This document shows positions 1 to 11,383 of a DNA stretch of 64,000 nucleotides, one piece after another. The notes under the pieces are model-generated. The model ran no database searches. It was not told where the DNA came from and saw only the letters and a program-made list of their open reading frames with translations. The position numbers were made by a program, and so were the translations under genes. The stretch spans positions 50,496,750 through 50,560,749 of the forward strand of contig CM049318.1 of the NCBI GenBank assembly GCA_026874595.1. Reading direction: 5' to 3'. The stretch is from Sipunculus nudus. Its lineage: Eukaryota > Annelida > Sipuncula > Golfingiida > Sipunculidae. Every line of letters begins with the position of its first letter. Position 1 is the first letter of the stretch.

Positions 1-1812
1 TTTCAAGCATTAACATTTTTCATTTAATTTAATCATCACTCTACCGATGTATGTTTGATCTTACACATAAATAGCATGCAATAAAATTACCATCAAAATC
101 CAATTGGTCTGGATCAATGCATGCACCTGTCAGAGAATTATTTCATTATCATCCCATTTTCACACATATTTCGCCTTGTTCATGCACAAAAATGGGTAAT
201 AAATGGGAACCTATGTACCCATTCCTCTATCGTTAGGAATGACATTATGTCTGTCATGTACTTATCCGCTGGTAAGGTACACCAGTTGTGTTTTGCTAAA
301 GGAGTAGCAAATCGACCTTCCATTATTCTCAAGTCAACTTGTCCCAATGGCAAGTGTGAAAGCCAAGATGTATTTTGAATCATTGGTACTGATCAACACA
401 CAGAGCAGATAGTCATGTACATGTGTATATTTAAACTCTCAGGCACAAGAGTATATACACTTTGTCAGATTAGGAATTCATGATCACTTTTCCCATAGGA
501 ATTATATGTTTAGCTACAGGCATTGCTAATTCACTTGTTATAATTGGAAATGCATACTGCTGTTTGACAGAACATCTTTATGTAACATCAGTAACATTAT
601 GTTCAAATGGTTCACATACTTTGACTTATTCCATTGCTTATACTGTAGGCATTGTACTTGTATAATCTGTGTATGATGTTATACTCATATCCCTTAAGAT
701 ATTTTTTTATTCTACTTAGATGCTGTCATACTTATTTAATCTAATGTTTAATGCTTATATTAAGATGTCAAATTATGTCATCATAGTTGCAATGTTGTTC
801 CTGATTTTCTTACAAATCAGCATTTTATCTTCTAGATAATGTTTAGGATTGTCAATTTACAAACCAAAATTGTCTTTAGAACATGTATGTGTAGCTATAG
901 ATTTAAATATGCTGTTTCTCAGCTTATATAGGATAGCTTAGGCATTGTTGTTGTACTTCTAAAAATTTAAAACCGGCAGTACCTTATTCCTTACACTGTT
1001 ACATCACGAAATGTGACATGTTAATGTATTCCCCGGCTATATTGATATGTGTAATCTATTCACCTCAGTGATGTAATCCCTTACTCTCTACAGACATATA
1101 TCCATCACATTTTCATTAGTGCTAGCTAAATATATAGTTCTATTCACTATAATGGTATCTGATCTTGCAGTAATGCAAAGTTAAACAGTATATCTTGATC
1201 CATACAAACATCTTTTATCAGATTATTCAGGATACTACATATAATATAACTTATTTTTCTGCGACTTAGCCCATGAGGCCGGAGCCTCATTCTGAATACC
1301 AGAGGGATATGTTATGGAGTAAGAAAGGGTGTATATGTGACTTAACACATATTTAAAGGAATATTTCAATATTTCATTAATTAAGATCTAAAATTACTCA
1401 AGAAACAAATAAAAATCAATCTTGGTTTCAGTCTGTTCTGATATTCAGACAGAGCCAAAGGAAATTAATGTTCATCAGATGACCAAGTATCTAATGGTAA
1501 TTCAGTATGTTTGTAGAGCCTTATTGTACTCTCACAAATTAGCTCTAAATTGGTTTCTATGATGAGGCAGGCAGATTATGTTTATAGAGTTTGGAAATAG
1601 GACTTGTAGGTCAGTCTATAACTGGATGTATGTCAGGTCAGACTTGGGATTTTCCATGGAACTTTTGTCGAATCAGATCTCACGAAAGTGAGGAGGAACA
1701 CTTACAACTCTGATGTAATTGTGACCTACTTTGAGTCATCCAATAAGGTTTAGCTTTTATGACGAAATGCAGAAATATGGATATGTACATCTCATATGTC
1801 ACGTGTAAGCTC
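1..1812. other. AT-rich sequence without a recognised gene
   Basis: Two short ORFs (121-378 and 480-665, + strand) encode 85 and 61 residues with no motif I recognise, and both are of a length expected by chance. A small perfect hairpin (ATGAGGC, loop CGGA, GCCTCAT) lies at 1273-1290. No splice-flanked exon, RNA gene or transposon protein is visible. Confidence 0.6.
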
Positions 1813-2033
1813 TGTAACAAAACTATCTGTAGTGCGCGCTGAGAGAGAGTGAGTCAGGGAGGCTGGGCGGCTCTCTCAGAGAGAGAGAGACTGTCCCAGC
1901 CCACTTGCTATTGAATAAAGACTTCTGTCATCAAACTGGTCTTGGAATATTGTCTGCTACGCGCATCAGCAACCGTATGTGATACAGTGTGGGGACATCC
2001 CCAACCCCACCTTCGTATCACTATGCTGATGAA
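1813..2033 (+). repeat. Possible solo LTR-like segment with AATAAA and a 3' stem-loop
   Basis: The segment starts TGTAAC and contains a GA-rich stretch (about 1846-1893) and a polyadenylation signal AATAAA at 1914-1919. It ends in an imperfect inverted repeat (about 1963-2033) with left arm parts CATCAGCA and GTGATAC and right arm parts GTATCAC and TGCTGATG. The arrangement resembles an LTR (U3, AATAAA, terminal structure), but I found no matching target-site duplication and no partner LTR. The call is therefore tentative. Confidence 0.28.
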
Positions 2034-2040
2034 GTGATTT

Positions 2041-2185
2041 ATGAATATGTGACTGTATGACACAATATCTCTTTAGTCTTGACAAGGTACATTATTGTGA
2101 TGCCCACTATGTCTACATATTACACAATATTGACATAATTTCTGGCATGTACATAGGTACCTATGGACGAATAGTTATACAAAAT
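2041..2185 (+). repeat. Dispersed repeat copy, shared with 35761-35905
   Basis: This stretch and 35761-35905 share long near-identical runs, including TCTACATATTACACAATATT and ATAATTTCTGGCATGTACAT. The second run is also present in degenerate form inside the larger dispersed repeats near 4430 and 39050, so all may belong to one old repeat family. No coding potential is seen. Confidence 0.7.
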
Positions 2186-3394
2186 ATTAAAGTATGAATA
2201 TATCTGATTCATCTTGTTCTTGCTTACTGAGGCTAACTTTGGGATGGGGTTCGGAGAAGGGAAAAGTGAGGGCAGCACGAAGGTGGATGTAGAAATATTC
2301 TATTGTAATGTTTTTCATTTATATAAGAATATGAAAAGCTAAGAGGAAAGGGGCCCTCCTACTTGGTTATAGTAAAGTTCTAAATATATGATTGCAAACT
2401 AATACTCTGAAAAGACTGTCATGAAGAAAAACAGTAAAAGTTTTGAGATACTGTGTTGCATACGAAAATTTACAGATGGACAGGCAAGTGGACAGAATGG
2501 ACTAATACCTTTATTTCACTTTCAAGAGAATAACGCATTTAAGTTTATATATAATCCTATTTTTTTAAGCAGATCCACTTTTTCCATTAAGAAGTTTTTA
2601 TCTTAATCATTTTTTTATTTACAGGTTTATAAATTTTTAATTAAAAAACCTGAAAATATAAGTTAAAAAATTAGAATTGTTGCAAAAGTTGCAATCATTA
2701 TATATACAGAGTAAAAAACATTGGGTCATATTATGCATACACATATATTTTATTATTTTTAAATCATAAATGTTTAAACTGATTTTAAAAGAAAATAATG
2801 CCACAACATGGCATCTACAAGAATATTCCTTGAATCACTATTAAAAAGTTTTGCACATTGGAGTTTTCAGGACATGCTTAATTTTATTCACCAAAATAAA
2901 ATAAAAGTAAATTTGATAAAATAAAACATCTTTTCAAATATAGTATACACACTGTTGGTTGAATGAGGGACAAACAATATCATTGTGCTAATTACTATCC
3001 CAGTTTTAATTAATTACTGGAATTAATAGTCAATTTCACACCTGGTGAAGTTTTTACTCTTCTGAAGTAAGGAATTACTTATCTCATGAACATCCACACT
3101 TTCACAGCAATACACCACTTTGTGGACACAATTAAATGTACACTTTAATCATTGTAACCCTGGTGGTTCAATACAAAATCTAAAATGTAGCATGTCCAAG
3201 AATAAAATAAAATACAGAAAAATTATAACATTCATCTAATTTATGCACCAGCTGGGGGGATGAGTGCAGGGCAGAGGGGAAGCCTGCTAGTAGTGGCCAA
3301 GCTAGGCCAAGGTAAGCTGCCTGGGGTGGGTTACATAATGCAAGTGAAGGCTGTACTACTAGGTGGGCTAGATGTAAACAACACTTGACATGGT
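2186..3394. other. AT-rich sequence, no gene recognised
   Basis: Strongly AT-rich and full of stops on both strands. A 61-residue ORF at 2421-2606 has no recognisable features. A short GC-richer patch at 3248-3365 precedes the dispersed repeat. Nothing else is supported. Confidence 0.6.
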
Positions 3395-4045
3395 GTATGA
3401 AAACATGAATAAAAGCTATTCATTCCAATCAATTTCTTTTGAAAGTTCAGATTTTAAAAGATTAAATCCTTATGCATATATGCTGTGAAAATTAAATCAA
3501 CAGTGCCAAAGTTGGACAAAATTTAAGGTATTGATTTTTTATTTATGCTAATAACTTGAAAAATTTGCAAAATTCAGATCTAATTTTGGGTAAACAATTG
3601 AATCTTGATTAAATAAAGTTATATTCCTGAAAAAAAGTCTCTAGGTTCAGCAATTCTCATGTTAGGTGAGTAAATATATTTCCTGATTTTTTTAAAAATT
3701 TCATTATGTTTTGGCCCATAACTTCAAAATAATACCCAATACTGACCTAATTTTTGGTATGTTCATAGAAAATGTATAAAAGAATGTGAATACTAAATAC
3801 GATCAAAAAGAGATCAGTGGTTTTGATATTAGGCAGCCTTGAAGTGTAACAATGGCTTTTTTTTATGGAAAACGGAGTTTTTTCCCCTTAATATCTCGAA
3901 GGAACAAAGTCCTAATGACCCAATTTTCGGTATGGTTGGAGATTTTGGGGACAAATAAAATTATGTCAACAGCCTGGGGAGCATAGAGATGTGCACTGAA
4001 TGACCTACAGTCATCAAAGTGGACTGCTTGACAATGTAAGGGAAT
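3395..4045 (+). repeat. Dispersed non-coding repeat, copy 1
   Basis: This segment has the same order of sub-motifs as 4046-4808, 37800-38600 and 38641-39434. These include a CAGATTTTAA block, GTGAAAATTAAATC, GGGCCCATAACTT or variants, GTGGTTTTGATATTAGGCAG, and a block ending in TTAATATCTCGAAGGAA. No ORF is conserved between copies. It looks like a non-autonomous transposable element. This copy lacks the GGAC-rich end seen at 4690-4770. Confidence 0.75.
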
Positions 4046-4808
4046 ACAACAAGAGCCTACAAAAAAAATTCAACAACTAGCCTAATTTTGCAGCTTTTAT
4101 TTTCAAATTTCAGATTTTAACAGATTAAATCCATATGTATACATGGTGTGAAAATTAAATCCACAGTACTTACAGGAAAAAAACGTGCCATGGACAAAGT
4201 TGGGCAAAATTTAAGGTACCAATTTTATATTTTTGCCAATATTTAAAAAAATTTAACAGATTTTGATCTAATTTTTGGTATACAATTAAATTTTGATTAA
4301 TTAAAGTTGTATTACTGGAAAAAAGTCCCTACCTTTAACACTTTTGGTCTTAAGTGACCAAATATCTTCCTGATTTTTTTACAAAGTCCATTATGTTTGG
4401 GCCCATAACTTTTTTAAATTATATAATACTGACTTAATATCTGGCAGGTACATAGGAACTATACAGAGGAATATTTATGGTAAATATGAAGAAAACCAGA
4501 TGAGTGGTTTTGATATTAGGCAGTCCTGAAGTGAGAAAATAGATTTCCAATAAAAAAATTGAGGTTTTTCCTTAATATCTCAAAGGAACATAGTCCTATT
4601 GACCCAATTTTTGGCATGGTAGGAGATTATGGGGACATCTAATTGTAAGCCGAAATTCAGATTCGTAGGCCCAACGGTGTCGAAACGTGCCAGTCTTACG
4701 GACGGACATCCAGACGGACAGACGGACGGAAGGACGGACAGACAGACGGACGGACGACGGACAATGGACCATGACTATAGCTCAGATGACTTATAGTCAG
4801 CTGAGCTA
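4046..4808 (+). repeat. Dispersed non-coding repeat, copy 2, with GGAC-rich end and terminal hairpin
   Basis: Same family as 3395-4045. It ends in a degenerate GGAC/AGAC array (about 4696-4765) followed by a strong hairpin: arms at 4778-4791 and 4795-4808 are 14 bp with one mismatch and a 3-nt loop (TAGCTCAGATGACT against AGTCAGCTGAGCTA). The same array plus hairpin recurs at 5109-5196 and 39310-39434, and in reverse near 56650. The conserved end suggests a real element terminus. Confidence 0.8.
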
Positions 4809-4915
4809 AAAATTGTAAAAATTTGAAAAATACAAGAGGTGCCACCATTCTGCAGAAACAGATAAAAAAACATCTCATGATCAATGTGTATGCCAAAAAT
4901 CATGACCATCAGTGA

Positions 4916-5196
4916 TGTAGTTAATGAGGTATTGAAATTTTTGTATGAAATTTTTGACTATTCTGGGGGGTACTTTGGGGCCCCATAGCTCAAAGAATAT
5001 TGGTAACAGAGACCTAATTTCTGGTTTCCAAGGAGATTTTTCATGAACCTCTCAGAATGTCAAGTTACAAGATTCTAGGTCCAGCAGTTACGATTTGTGC
5101 CTGGTTAACGGACAGACGGACAGACAGACGGACAGACGGACGACGGACAAAGAGTGATTGCTATAGCTCAGCATGACTGAAAGTCAGCTGAGCTAA
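4916..5196 (+). repeat. Dispersed repeat, copy 3 (3' part only)
   Basis: Contains the GGGGCCCCATAGCTCAAAGAA block, then the GGAC/AGAC array (about 5109-5150), then the terminal AGCTCAG...CTGAGCTAA hairpin. It represents the last part of the family described at 4046-4808, diverged in its upstream portion. Confidence 0.65.
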
Positions 5197-5466
5197 GCCA
5201 AAGCAATCAGTTTAAAAGCAGACCAGTTGCAAACCTTTATATAAATGTAACACAAACTGAACAAAAAACAGAAAATTTTAAACCTACAGCTGAGTTTAAA
5301 CAGTCCTTTTGCACTAGATGTAAATGGAACAATCAAAAAGTAAAGGACTATGTTGTCCGTAGAGACCTTTCTGGCAATCTGTTAAACGACTGACCGCCTG
5401 CACCGCCCAGTGGAGTAGTGTAGATGGTCCATGTAAATCCACTCGAGTAAAGCGTCCGAAAGTAGA

Positions 5467-5935
5467 GCTGACAGGTGAGGTAGAGTGTGTGGAATTGTTA
5501 GCTAATAGGGTTCTTTGTAGTGGCCTGATAGATACAGGGTCTTCTATTACTACTGTATCACAAGGTTTCTATCACCAGCATCTGTCCACATTACCCATTC
5601 TGCCCGTAACTCAGGTCCTGGATATTGAGGTTGCAGGGGGACATTGACAACAATACAAGGGTATTGTTGAGGTAGATTTAACATTTCCTTTGCTATTACA
5701 GAATCAGGTTTTCCAGACTCCTGTTCTTCTGGTAGATGATACCCCTTTTAATGAGTGCCATCCTTTTGTGATCGGACATAATGTTTTAAAATACTTTGTT
5801 CGAATTTTGAGAGGGGCTAAGGGACCTAGGTTTCTCCAAAAGGCCACCATTCAAGATTCCTGGAGGCAAGCCTTAAAATTTTTTTCAATACCAACTATGT
5901 CTGTAGCTTGGGGGGGGCGTTCACTGTTATAAACA
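5467..5935 (+). pseudogene. Retropepsin-like aspartic protease remnant (gypsy pol)
   Basis: The catalytic motif LIDTGSSITTVS is encoded at about 5524-5560, matching the Asp-Thr-Gly signature of retroviral-type aspartic proteases that process Gag-Pol. The downstream part in another frame (5690-5932) carries the typical hydrophobic middle of the domain, so at least one frameshift and a stop (TGA near 5646) interrupt it. The upstream flank shows only scraps that might be nucleocapsid. It is the first recognisable domain of the element, and the missing gag indicates truncation. Confidence 0.7.
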
Positions 5936-6282
5936 GGTTGTAATTCCCCCCTACTAATCCCTCTGTGTATGTGGCAGAACTCGGGCTTATACCTTCCGCA
6001 AGTCGTTAATAACTACAGAACCAGAAGGACAGCTTCCAGCAGGCTTAGCCTTAGGACCATTAGTGATGGAAGCTGACCTCACTACGTGAGCAAACAAGCG
6101 TTTAGATGTGAAAGTTGTCAAATTTAACTGGTTTACACGATTACAGTTCCACCCAGAACGGTACTCTGTTAGGTGCAATCGGCCTCTGTCTTCGCAACAT
6201 CTTCGTCGAATCAACCCGCAGAAAAGACGGACTTTCTGAATCAGTTTACCCATGACCCTACATTATCTCTTTAGGAGAGGCA

Positions 6283-7442
6283 GCATGTTGCTGATCTTCT
6301 TTGGGAATGGCGCGATGTATTTTCACATTCCAAGACTGATCTAGGTCAAACGGACATTGTCAAACATAAAATCAATCTGTCTGACCCTACTCTGTTTCGG
6401 GAACCTTATCCCCTAATTCCTCCCCAATTATATGAGGAAGTGCGTAATCATAACAAAGAGATGTTCGAGATTAGGGTAATCCCGGAAAGTTGTAGTCCGT
6501 ATTCCTCGCCCATAGTACTTTTGCGGAAACCTGATGGGAAATTGTGATTTTGTATAGATTATCAAAACTTAATTCAAAAACTATCTGCAATGCCCATGCA
6601 CTCCCCAAAATCGACAAAACTCTTGATTCACTAGTAGGCAGTAAATACTTTTTGTCGCTAGACTTAAAGGCGGGTTATTGGCAGGTCGAAGTAGACAAAG
6701 CTGATAAACCGAAAACTTCTTTCACTGCAGGCCCATTAGGATTTTTAGAGTTGAATACCATGCCATTTGGGTTAATAAATGCGCCGGCTGTTTTCCAACC
6801 GCTTATGCAAAAGGCAATGGGTGACCTTCACTTATCGCAGTGCCTACTGTACTTAGATGACATCATTGTATTAAGTGTCTAGTTCGAACAACATCTGGAA
6901 CGGTTAGAAATGGTATTCAAAAGACTTAAGAGAGCTGGCTTTAAATTAGAGCCTAGTAAGTGCCATCTTTTCAAGCTTTAAGTAAAATATCGAGGCCATA
7001 TTGTGTCACAAGAGGGTATCCATACTGACCCAGAGAAAATGGAAGCCTTAAAACAATGGCAAGTTCCTAGCTCGGTTCATGAAGTGCGTCGCTTTATTGG
7101 ATTTGCCAGTTTTTATCTTAAATTCATTCCACATTTTGCAAATGTAGCTCGTCCACTTCATTGTAATATAATGATCTGTCTGGAGAGTGTTGCACTAAGC
7201 ACACAACTATGTAATATCAGGATATGATGGGAGAGTGTTGCACAAAACACACAACTCTGTGACGTCACCACAACCTGCGTAGTCGGCATGTTTAGACCAG
7301 AATAAAGTCGTTGTGTTCACAGCCTGCTGTTAGCGTTTGCCGTGTGTTCGCTAAATAGTACATTCATGACCTTCTCAAGGGCGAGAACCTGAGAAAGAAG
7401 GGCATAAAGAGTAAAACAAACAGCAAGCATTAGATACATTAA
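6283..7442 (+). pseudogene. Gypsy reverse transcriptase remnant, interrupted by a solo LTR
   Basis: Encodes an RNA-dependent DNA polymerase core: LDLKAGYWQVEVDKADKPKT (about 6658-6717), the MPFGLINAPAVFQ block, and the YLDDIIV active-site motif (about 6850-6870). These are followed by the thumb region around GHIVSQEGI and FIGFASFYLKFIPHFANVA. Stops occur at 6880-6882 and 6979-6981. The coding sequence is interrupted at 7162 by a 201-bp solo LTR and resumes after its target duplication at 7368. The fragments 6544-6882 and 7003-7161 share a frame. Confidence 0.85.
7162..7362 (+). mobile_element. Solo LTR nested in the gypsy reverse transcriptase, TSD ttcat
   Basis: The sequence begins TGTAATATAA and ends AAATAGTACA, with 5-bp target duplications TTCAT at 7157-7161 and 7363-7367. 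It interrupts the reverse-transcriptase coding region exactly. Inside are a tandem duplication of about 47 bp around GAGAGTGTTGCAC, a perfect CRE-type palindrome TGACGTCA (7260-7267) and AATAAA (7301-7306). These are expected LTR features: enhancer-like motifs and a polyadenylation signal. Recombination between two LTRs would leave such a solo copy. No full-length relative is in the window. Confidence 0.85.
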
Positions 7443-7904
7443 TTGCCTTACTGTCTACAGCCTGTCCTCTCATACGCAGACTTCTCTAAACCGTTTGTTT
7501 TGCACACTGATGCGGCTAAATCTGGCTTTGGTGCTGTACTATACCAAGAGCATGAAGGAAAATCTCATCCAATAGCTTACGCTAGTAGAAGCCTTACGCT
7601 CTCAGAACAGAATTATCCAGCCCACAAGCTGGAGTTTTTAGCTCTTAAATGGGCCATCACGGATAAATTTCATGACTACCTCTATGGTGGAAAATTCACG
7701 GTCAAAACAGATAATAACCCCTTATGTTATGTGCTCTCCCCAGCCAAACTAGATGCTACAGGACAGAGGTGGGTGGCCGCTTTGGCCGATTTTGACTTAA
7801 ACACCGAATACCTACTGGCAAGAAAAACACTGACGCAGATTTTCTGTCGAGAACTTGTCACGCCGATTCTGCGAATGTTCTATGGGCTGATAAGGTGGAA
7901 TTGA
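7443..7904 (+). pseudogene. Gypsy RNase H domain remnant
   Basis: RNase H degrades the RNA strand of the replication intermediate. The domain motifs are FVLHTDAAKSGFGAVLYQ (first Asp), PAHKLEFLALKWAI (Glu) and FTVKTDNNPLCYVL (third Asp), followed by KLDATGQRWVAALADFD. The catalytic residues are therefore visible. The end decays: the usual ADALSR signature is not readable in this frame, and the ORF stops at 7904. The neighbouring integrase linker is in another frame. Confidence 0.85.
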
Positions 7905-8889
7905 CTAGGGATCTAGTAAAGGCCATATGCCAAACCAATTTACCCAGTTTTATTGGCCTTCATACCGGTATATCCCATTTTAAACTACAGCCAAAGCTAG
8001 ATCCAGACCTGCCAGATGCCCCCCTTAACCAAAGAGAACATCAGCTTAAAGACCCAGTAAACAGTCAGGTAGTGCAGGTTTTCGAGACCGGGGATACCAT
8101 AAAGTCTGAGGGTCCATTAGATTTGTGTTACTTCAAACGACATCTAAACAAATTTACTCTCTATCAAGACACCTTGTGTAGAAAATGGGTCATAGATGGT
8201 ACTGAGTCTTTACAAACTGTCTTGCGAGAGCACTGCGGCCCTGGCCTTACAGGGAATTCATTACCAGCTTGGGCATTTGGGGCAAAATAGAACTATTCAA
8301 TTAGCCCAGGATAGGTATTTCTGGCATCAAATGTCCAAAGAGATAATCCAATATATCTCCACTTGTCCACATTTTGTGAGGAGGAATTCTCCAGCCAATG
8401 AGCGAGCAACACTTATTAATATTCATTCTTCAGGTCCCTTGGAGTTGCTTTGCATAGACTATCTCACCCTGGAACCCTGCAAAGGCAAAATTGAAAACGT
8501 TCTTATCGTAATGGACCATTTTACTAAATTGGCCAGGGCTTTCCCATGCAAGTCTCAACAAGCAAAGCCAACTGCAACGTTTATATGATCAGTGTATTTG
8601 CCATTACGGTTATCCCGAGCGTCTGCACTTGGACCAAGGACGAAATTTTGAGAGTAAATTGATAAGAGAATTATGCTCCCTGGCTGGAATTTCCAAATCA
8701 CACACCACCCCTTACCATCCTATGGGGAACGGACAGTGTGAGCGGTTTAACCGAACATTAATGAAGATGCTGGGTTGCTTAGAACCAAAACAGAAAGCAG
8801 ATGGGAAGAGTCATGTAAATGCACTCACCCATGCTTATAACTGTACCCGGCATGGGTCAACTGGCTTTTCTCCCTTTTTCCAAACATAA
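7895..8889 (+). pseudogene. Gypsy integrase remnant (zinc-binding and DDE core)
   Basis: Integrase joins the cDNA to host DNA. The linker (7895-8290) leads to a zinc-binding region around HLGQNRTIQLAQDRYFW, then the core. The first Asp is in LLCIDYLTLEPC, the second in HLDQGRNFES (about 8620-8650), and the Glu in MGNGQCERFNRTL (about 8722-8760). Frames change near 8196, 8588 and 8629, so it cannot be translated as one protein. The three catalytic residues are nonetheless all still recognisable. Confidence 0.85.
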
Positions 8890-9460
8890 ATTAGCTGACC
8901 TATGGGAAACACCAGTCTATGTAGCTCTGAATAAACCTGAGGAGGACATCCCTGTCTACCAGGTTCAGAAAGAAGGGTTAAAGGGGCCTATATGAACCTT
9001 GCACAGGAACTTGTTATTGTTAGGGAACCACCTCCCTATAGATGGCATTGATGGCGACCTTGGTTCAGGTGATGATTCACCACGTCCTGTGCAGACCCGT
9101 GCAACCAAACCTGAAAAAGACTACCTTAGTGAGCCTGATAGCCCAGAAGAAATGGAAAGTCCTGATGAGGATGAATTTCTTAATGTTATGCCTGTGACCA
9201 TCCCACTCATACCTAACAGTCCCATAGAATTAGAGAGCCCCATTCCTGAAGTGAATCCAGAGAGTACAGGGAGTGTAAATGCAGCTCCGTCTTGCGGAGG
9301 GGTTGGGAGTGATGCAGTATCCCCTGGGGATAATCCACCATCAGTTGGGGAATCAGGGTTAGATACAGGTAAAGCACCTCTAGATACTAGTATCCAAAGT
9401 ATTCCTGCTGAACCCAAAAAGGTCAAGGTCACCTACCCCGCCATTGAGATAATCCAATAG
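8890..9460 (+). pseudogene. C-terminal acidic, proline-rich tail of the gypsy polyprotein
   Basis: The open frame 8999-9460 encodes a low-complexity tail rich in Pro, Ser, Glu and Asp, which is common downstream of integrase in some gypsy lineages. No chromodomain is visible. The frame is open for 153 codons although the rest of the element is broken, and it is followed closely by the polypurine tract and 3' LTR. Its function is not known. Confidence 0.55.
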
Positions 9461-9577
9461 GGATCGTAGACCTCCCACCTGGATGAGATCTCGAGAGTTC
9501 CAGATGAGAGTGTGCTATGCCATTTACTACTGTAATGATGTTGTCGGGAAGACAACTTTTCCAACCAGGGGGAGGGC

Positions 9578-10015
9578 TGTAACGAGGGGAAAAAGGGACA
9601 GTTAAGGCAAAATCAATTTTTATATTAAACCTTTTAAAATATTCCGCTAAATACCAGAAAATAATTCAGTAATGCTTCGTTTAGTTAAAATCGTAGGCTA
9701 ATATGTGTTAATATCTGGGTAGTGTGTCATGGGACCAGGTAACCACAGAGCCATATGTATTGATGTGTGCTGAAATCCCGGTCCCCAGCTCAAAACCAAG
9801 TCTTTTGTGGCAAGTTTCTGCCATCGGGACACGTGGTATGGTGAAAGCACCGAAGCGAGACCCCAGAGTAATGACTACTCTGGGGGCCGCTTCAAAGCCT
9901 CACACCAGCTCCTTCCATGCAGCAAACAGTAAGTGTCTCTGTACATTTTTCAGGCAAATAAAACGGCTTACATCACATCTGTTGTTATCTTTGTGGTCGA
10001 ACCCCACCACTCGGG
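9578..10015 (+). repeat. 3' LTR of the degraded gypsy element
   Basis: Begins TGTAACGAGGGG immediately after a purine-rich tract (AGGGGGAGGG), the usual polypurine primer and LTR start. AATAAA is at 9957-9962. The 3' boundary is approximate because a Tigger-like transposase reading begins soon after about 10016 and no 5' LTR is available for comparison. Confidence 0.6.
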
Positions 10016-10808
10016 CCAGATGCGACACAAGAAAAGGCCTTGCTGCTGTCTGTGGAGATTGGACATGATTTCACTGCGTCAAATGGTTGGCTTGATGCTT
10101 GGCTGAAATGAGACAGCATCAGCTTGGCAACACTCTGTGGCGAATCAGCGGGTGTTATTCAGTCAGTTGTTGACAACTAAACAAATCGCTTACCAGATCT
10201 GTTGAAAAACTACAACTTGCAAGATGTCTACAATGCTGATGAGACAGGCCTATTCTTCCGCCCTCTACCATCACGATCCATGGTCTTGAAGGGGGATGAG
10301 AGGAAAGGCGTCAAGCCTGCAAAAGATCGGATCTTATCAGCACCTGCTCTGCCAAGTGCGGCAAAAGAAGTCATGCATCCACCTTCCACTGAGCTAGATT
10401 TCAATCCTAACCAACTCCCAAGCAGTGAGGTCAACCAGTACAGTGACCTTTTGGGTAGTGTTTTATGGAAGAGTTCATGTCTGTTGACAAGGTCTATTGA
10501 CTCATCAACTGCCACCAGTGCCAGCCCTGACCACTTTGACCAAAATCTCCTTGCAAAAGCCTGTGGACAGTGCCCATAAGACAGTGAATCAGAGGATGAG
10601 GAGGAGTCTGCCCCAGCAGCCTCCAAGCATCTCTTCTACTGTGGCACTGTCAAATATTCACGACATCAGCAACTTTGCTCTTGGCACTGGAGATGCTGAT
10701 ATGATGGAACTCACTGCCAAGTTGGAGACACTGCTTGTTCACTACCGTCTCAAGAAGGCCTGTTCAGCAAGACAAAGCTGCATGACAGAATACTTTGTGA
10801 GGAGCTGA
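10016..10808 (+). pseudogene. Tigger/pogo-type DNA transposase remnant
   Basis: Conserved pieces of a pogo/Tigger (Tc1-mariner superfamily) transposase occur in order. They are a CENP-B-like region (ASNGWLDAWLK, about 10077-10110), the catalytic-domain start DVYNADETGLFFRPLPSR (about 10223-10275) with the first Asp, and KGVKPAKDRI (about 10306-10335). The rest of the catalytic domain is missing: the frame jumps straight to an acidic C-terminal region and a C-terminal end near 10800. Stops at about 10108 and 10180 and the deletion make it inactive. No terminal inverted repeats were identified. Confidence 0.8.
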
Positions 10809-11383
10809 ATATTGTGTACAACTTATTGTGTTAAATATTATTTTGTAGAAAATGTGTAAATATGTTTCATGTGTAAAATGTGTTTAATTTGTTGTTCAGA
10901 AACACTTATTTTCTGTACCTATGGGATTTTTAGTGCGATTGTTGCTTTCTGTACAATTAATTGAAATTTGTCTACATGTACATGTAATTGTGTAAATATT
11001 ATAATAGAAAATGTGTAAATATGTTTCATGTGTTTTATTTAATGTACAGAAATAAACTTATTTTCTTAACCTATGTGTTTTTTTATTACAATTGTTGAAC
11101 CTTTGTCTCTGTACAATAATCATTACCTACCCCGCCCCCCCCCCCCCCATCTGTCCTTACCTCTCATGAAAGGACACCTGCAATGTAGGGACGTTTTACT
11201 GCTATATATATATTCATTATTATTATTATCATCACAATCCAATGTCTGTTATTCCAAGGATACAGACTTCTCGTCAGCCTCATTACAGCTTCATATATTA
11301 TAAATTTGTATATTATAATATACACATAGTAGTCATGAATTATTACACAATACAAATTAATATTTCTCTTTTATTGCAGGAGC
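10809..11383. other. AT-rich spacer with an internal direct duplication
   Basis: A segment including AAAATGTGTAAATATGTTTC occurs at about 10849-10870 and again at about 11008-11028 with related flanks, so part of the spacer is duplicated. A C-run lies at about 11132-11149. A splice-acceptor-like TTTTATTGCAG ends at about 11380, just before the next ORF. No gene is recognised. Confidence 0.55.

Larger units (their letters stand above)
5280..10015 (+). mobile_element. Degraded Ty3/gypsy LTR retrotransposon (5' truncated)
   Basis: Protease, reverse transcriptase, RNase H, integrase and an acidic C-terminal tail occur in Ty3/gypsy order on the + strand, followed by a polypurine tract (about 9566-9577) and a 3' LTR beginning TGTAAC. 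The reading frame changes several times and has internal stops, so the copy is dead. No 5' LTR is visible: coding similarity begins abruptly near 5460, just after the dispersed repeat. A solo LTR of another element sits inside the reverse transcriptase region. Confidence 0.85.

Noticed and set aside
4696-4896. Minus-strand ORF with Val-Arg-Pro-Ser-Val-Cys-Pro repeats
   Set aside because: It translates the GGAC/AGAC array of the dispersed repeat; the same happens at 39188-39400.
9724-10068. 114-residue ORF in the 3' LTR region
   Set aside because: It has no motif and lies within LTR and transposase sequence; treated as chance.
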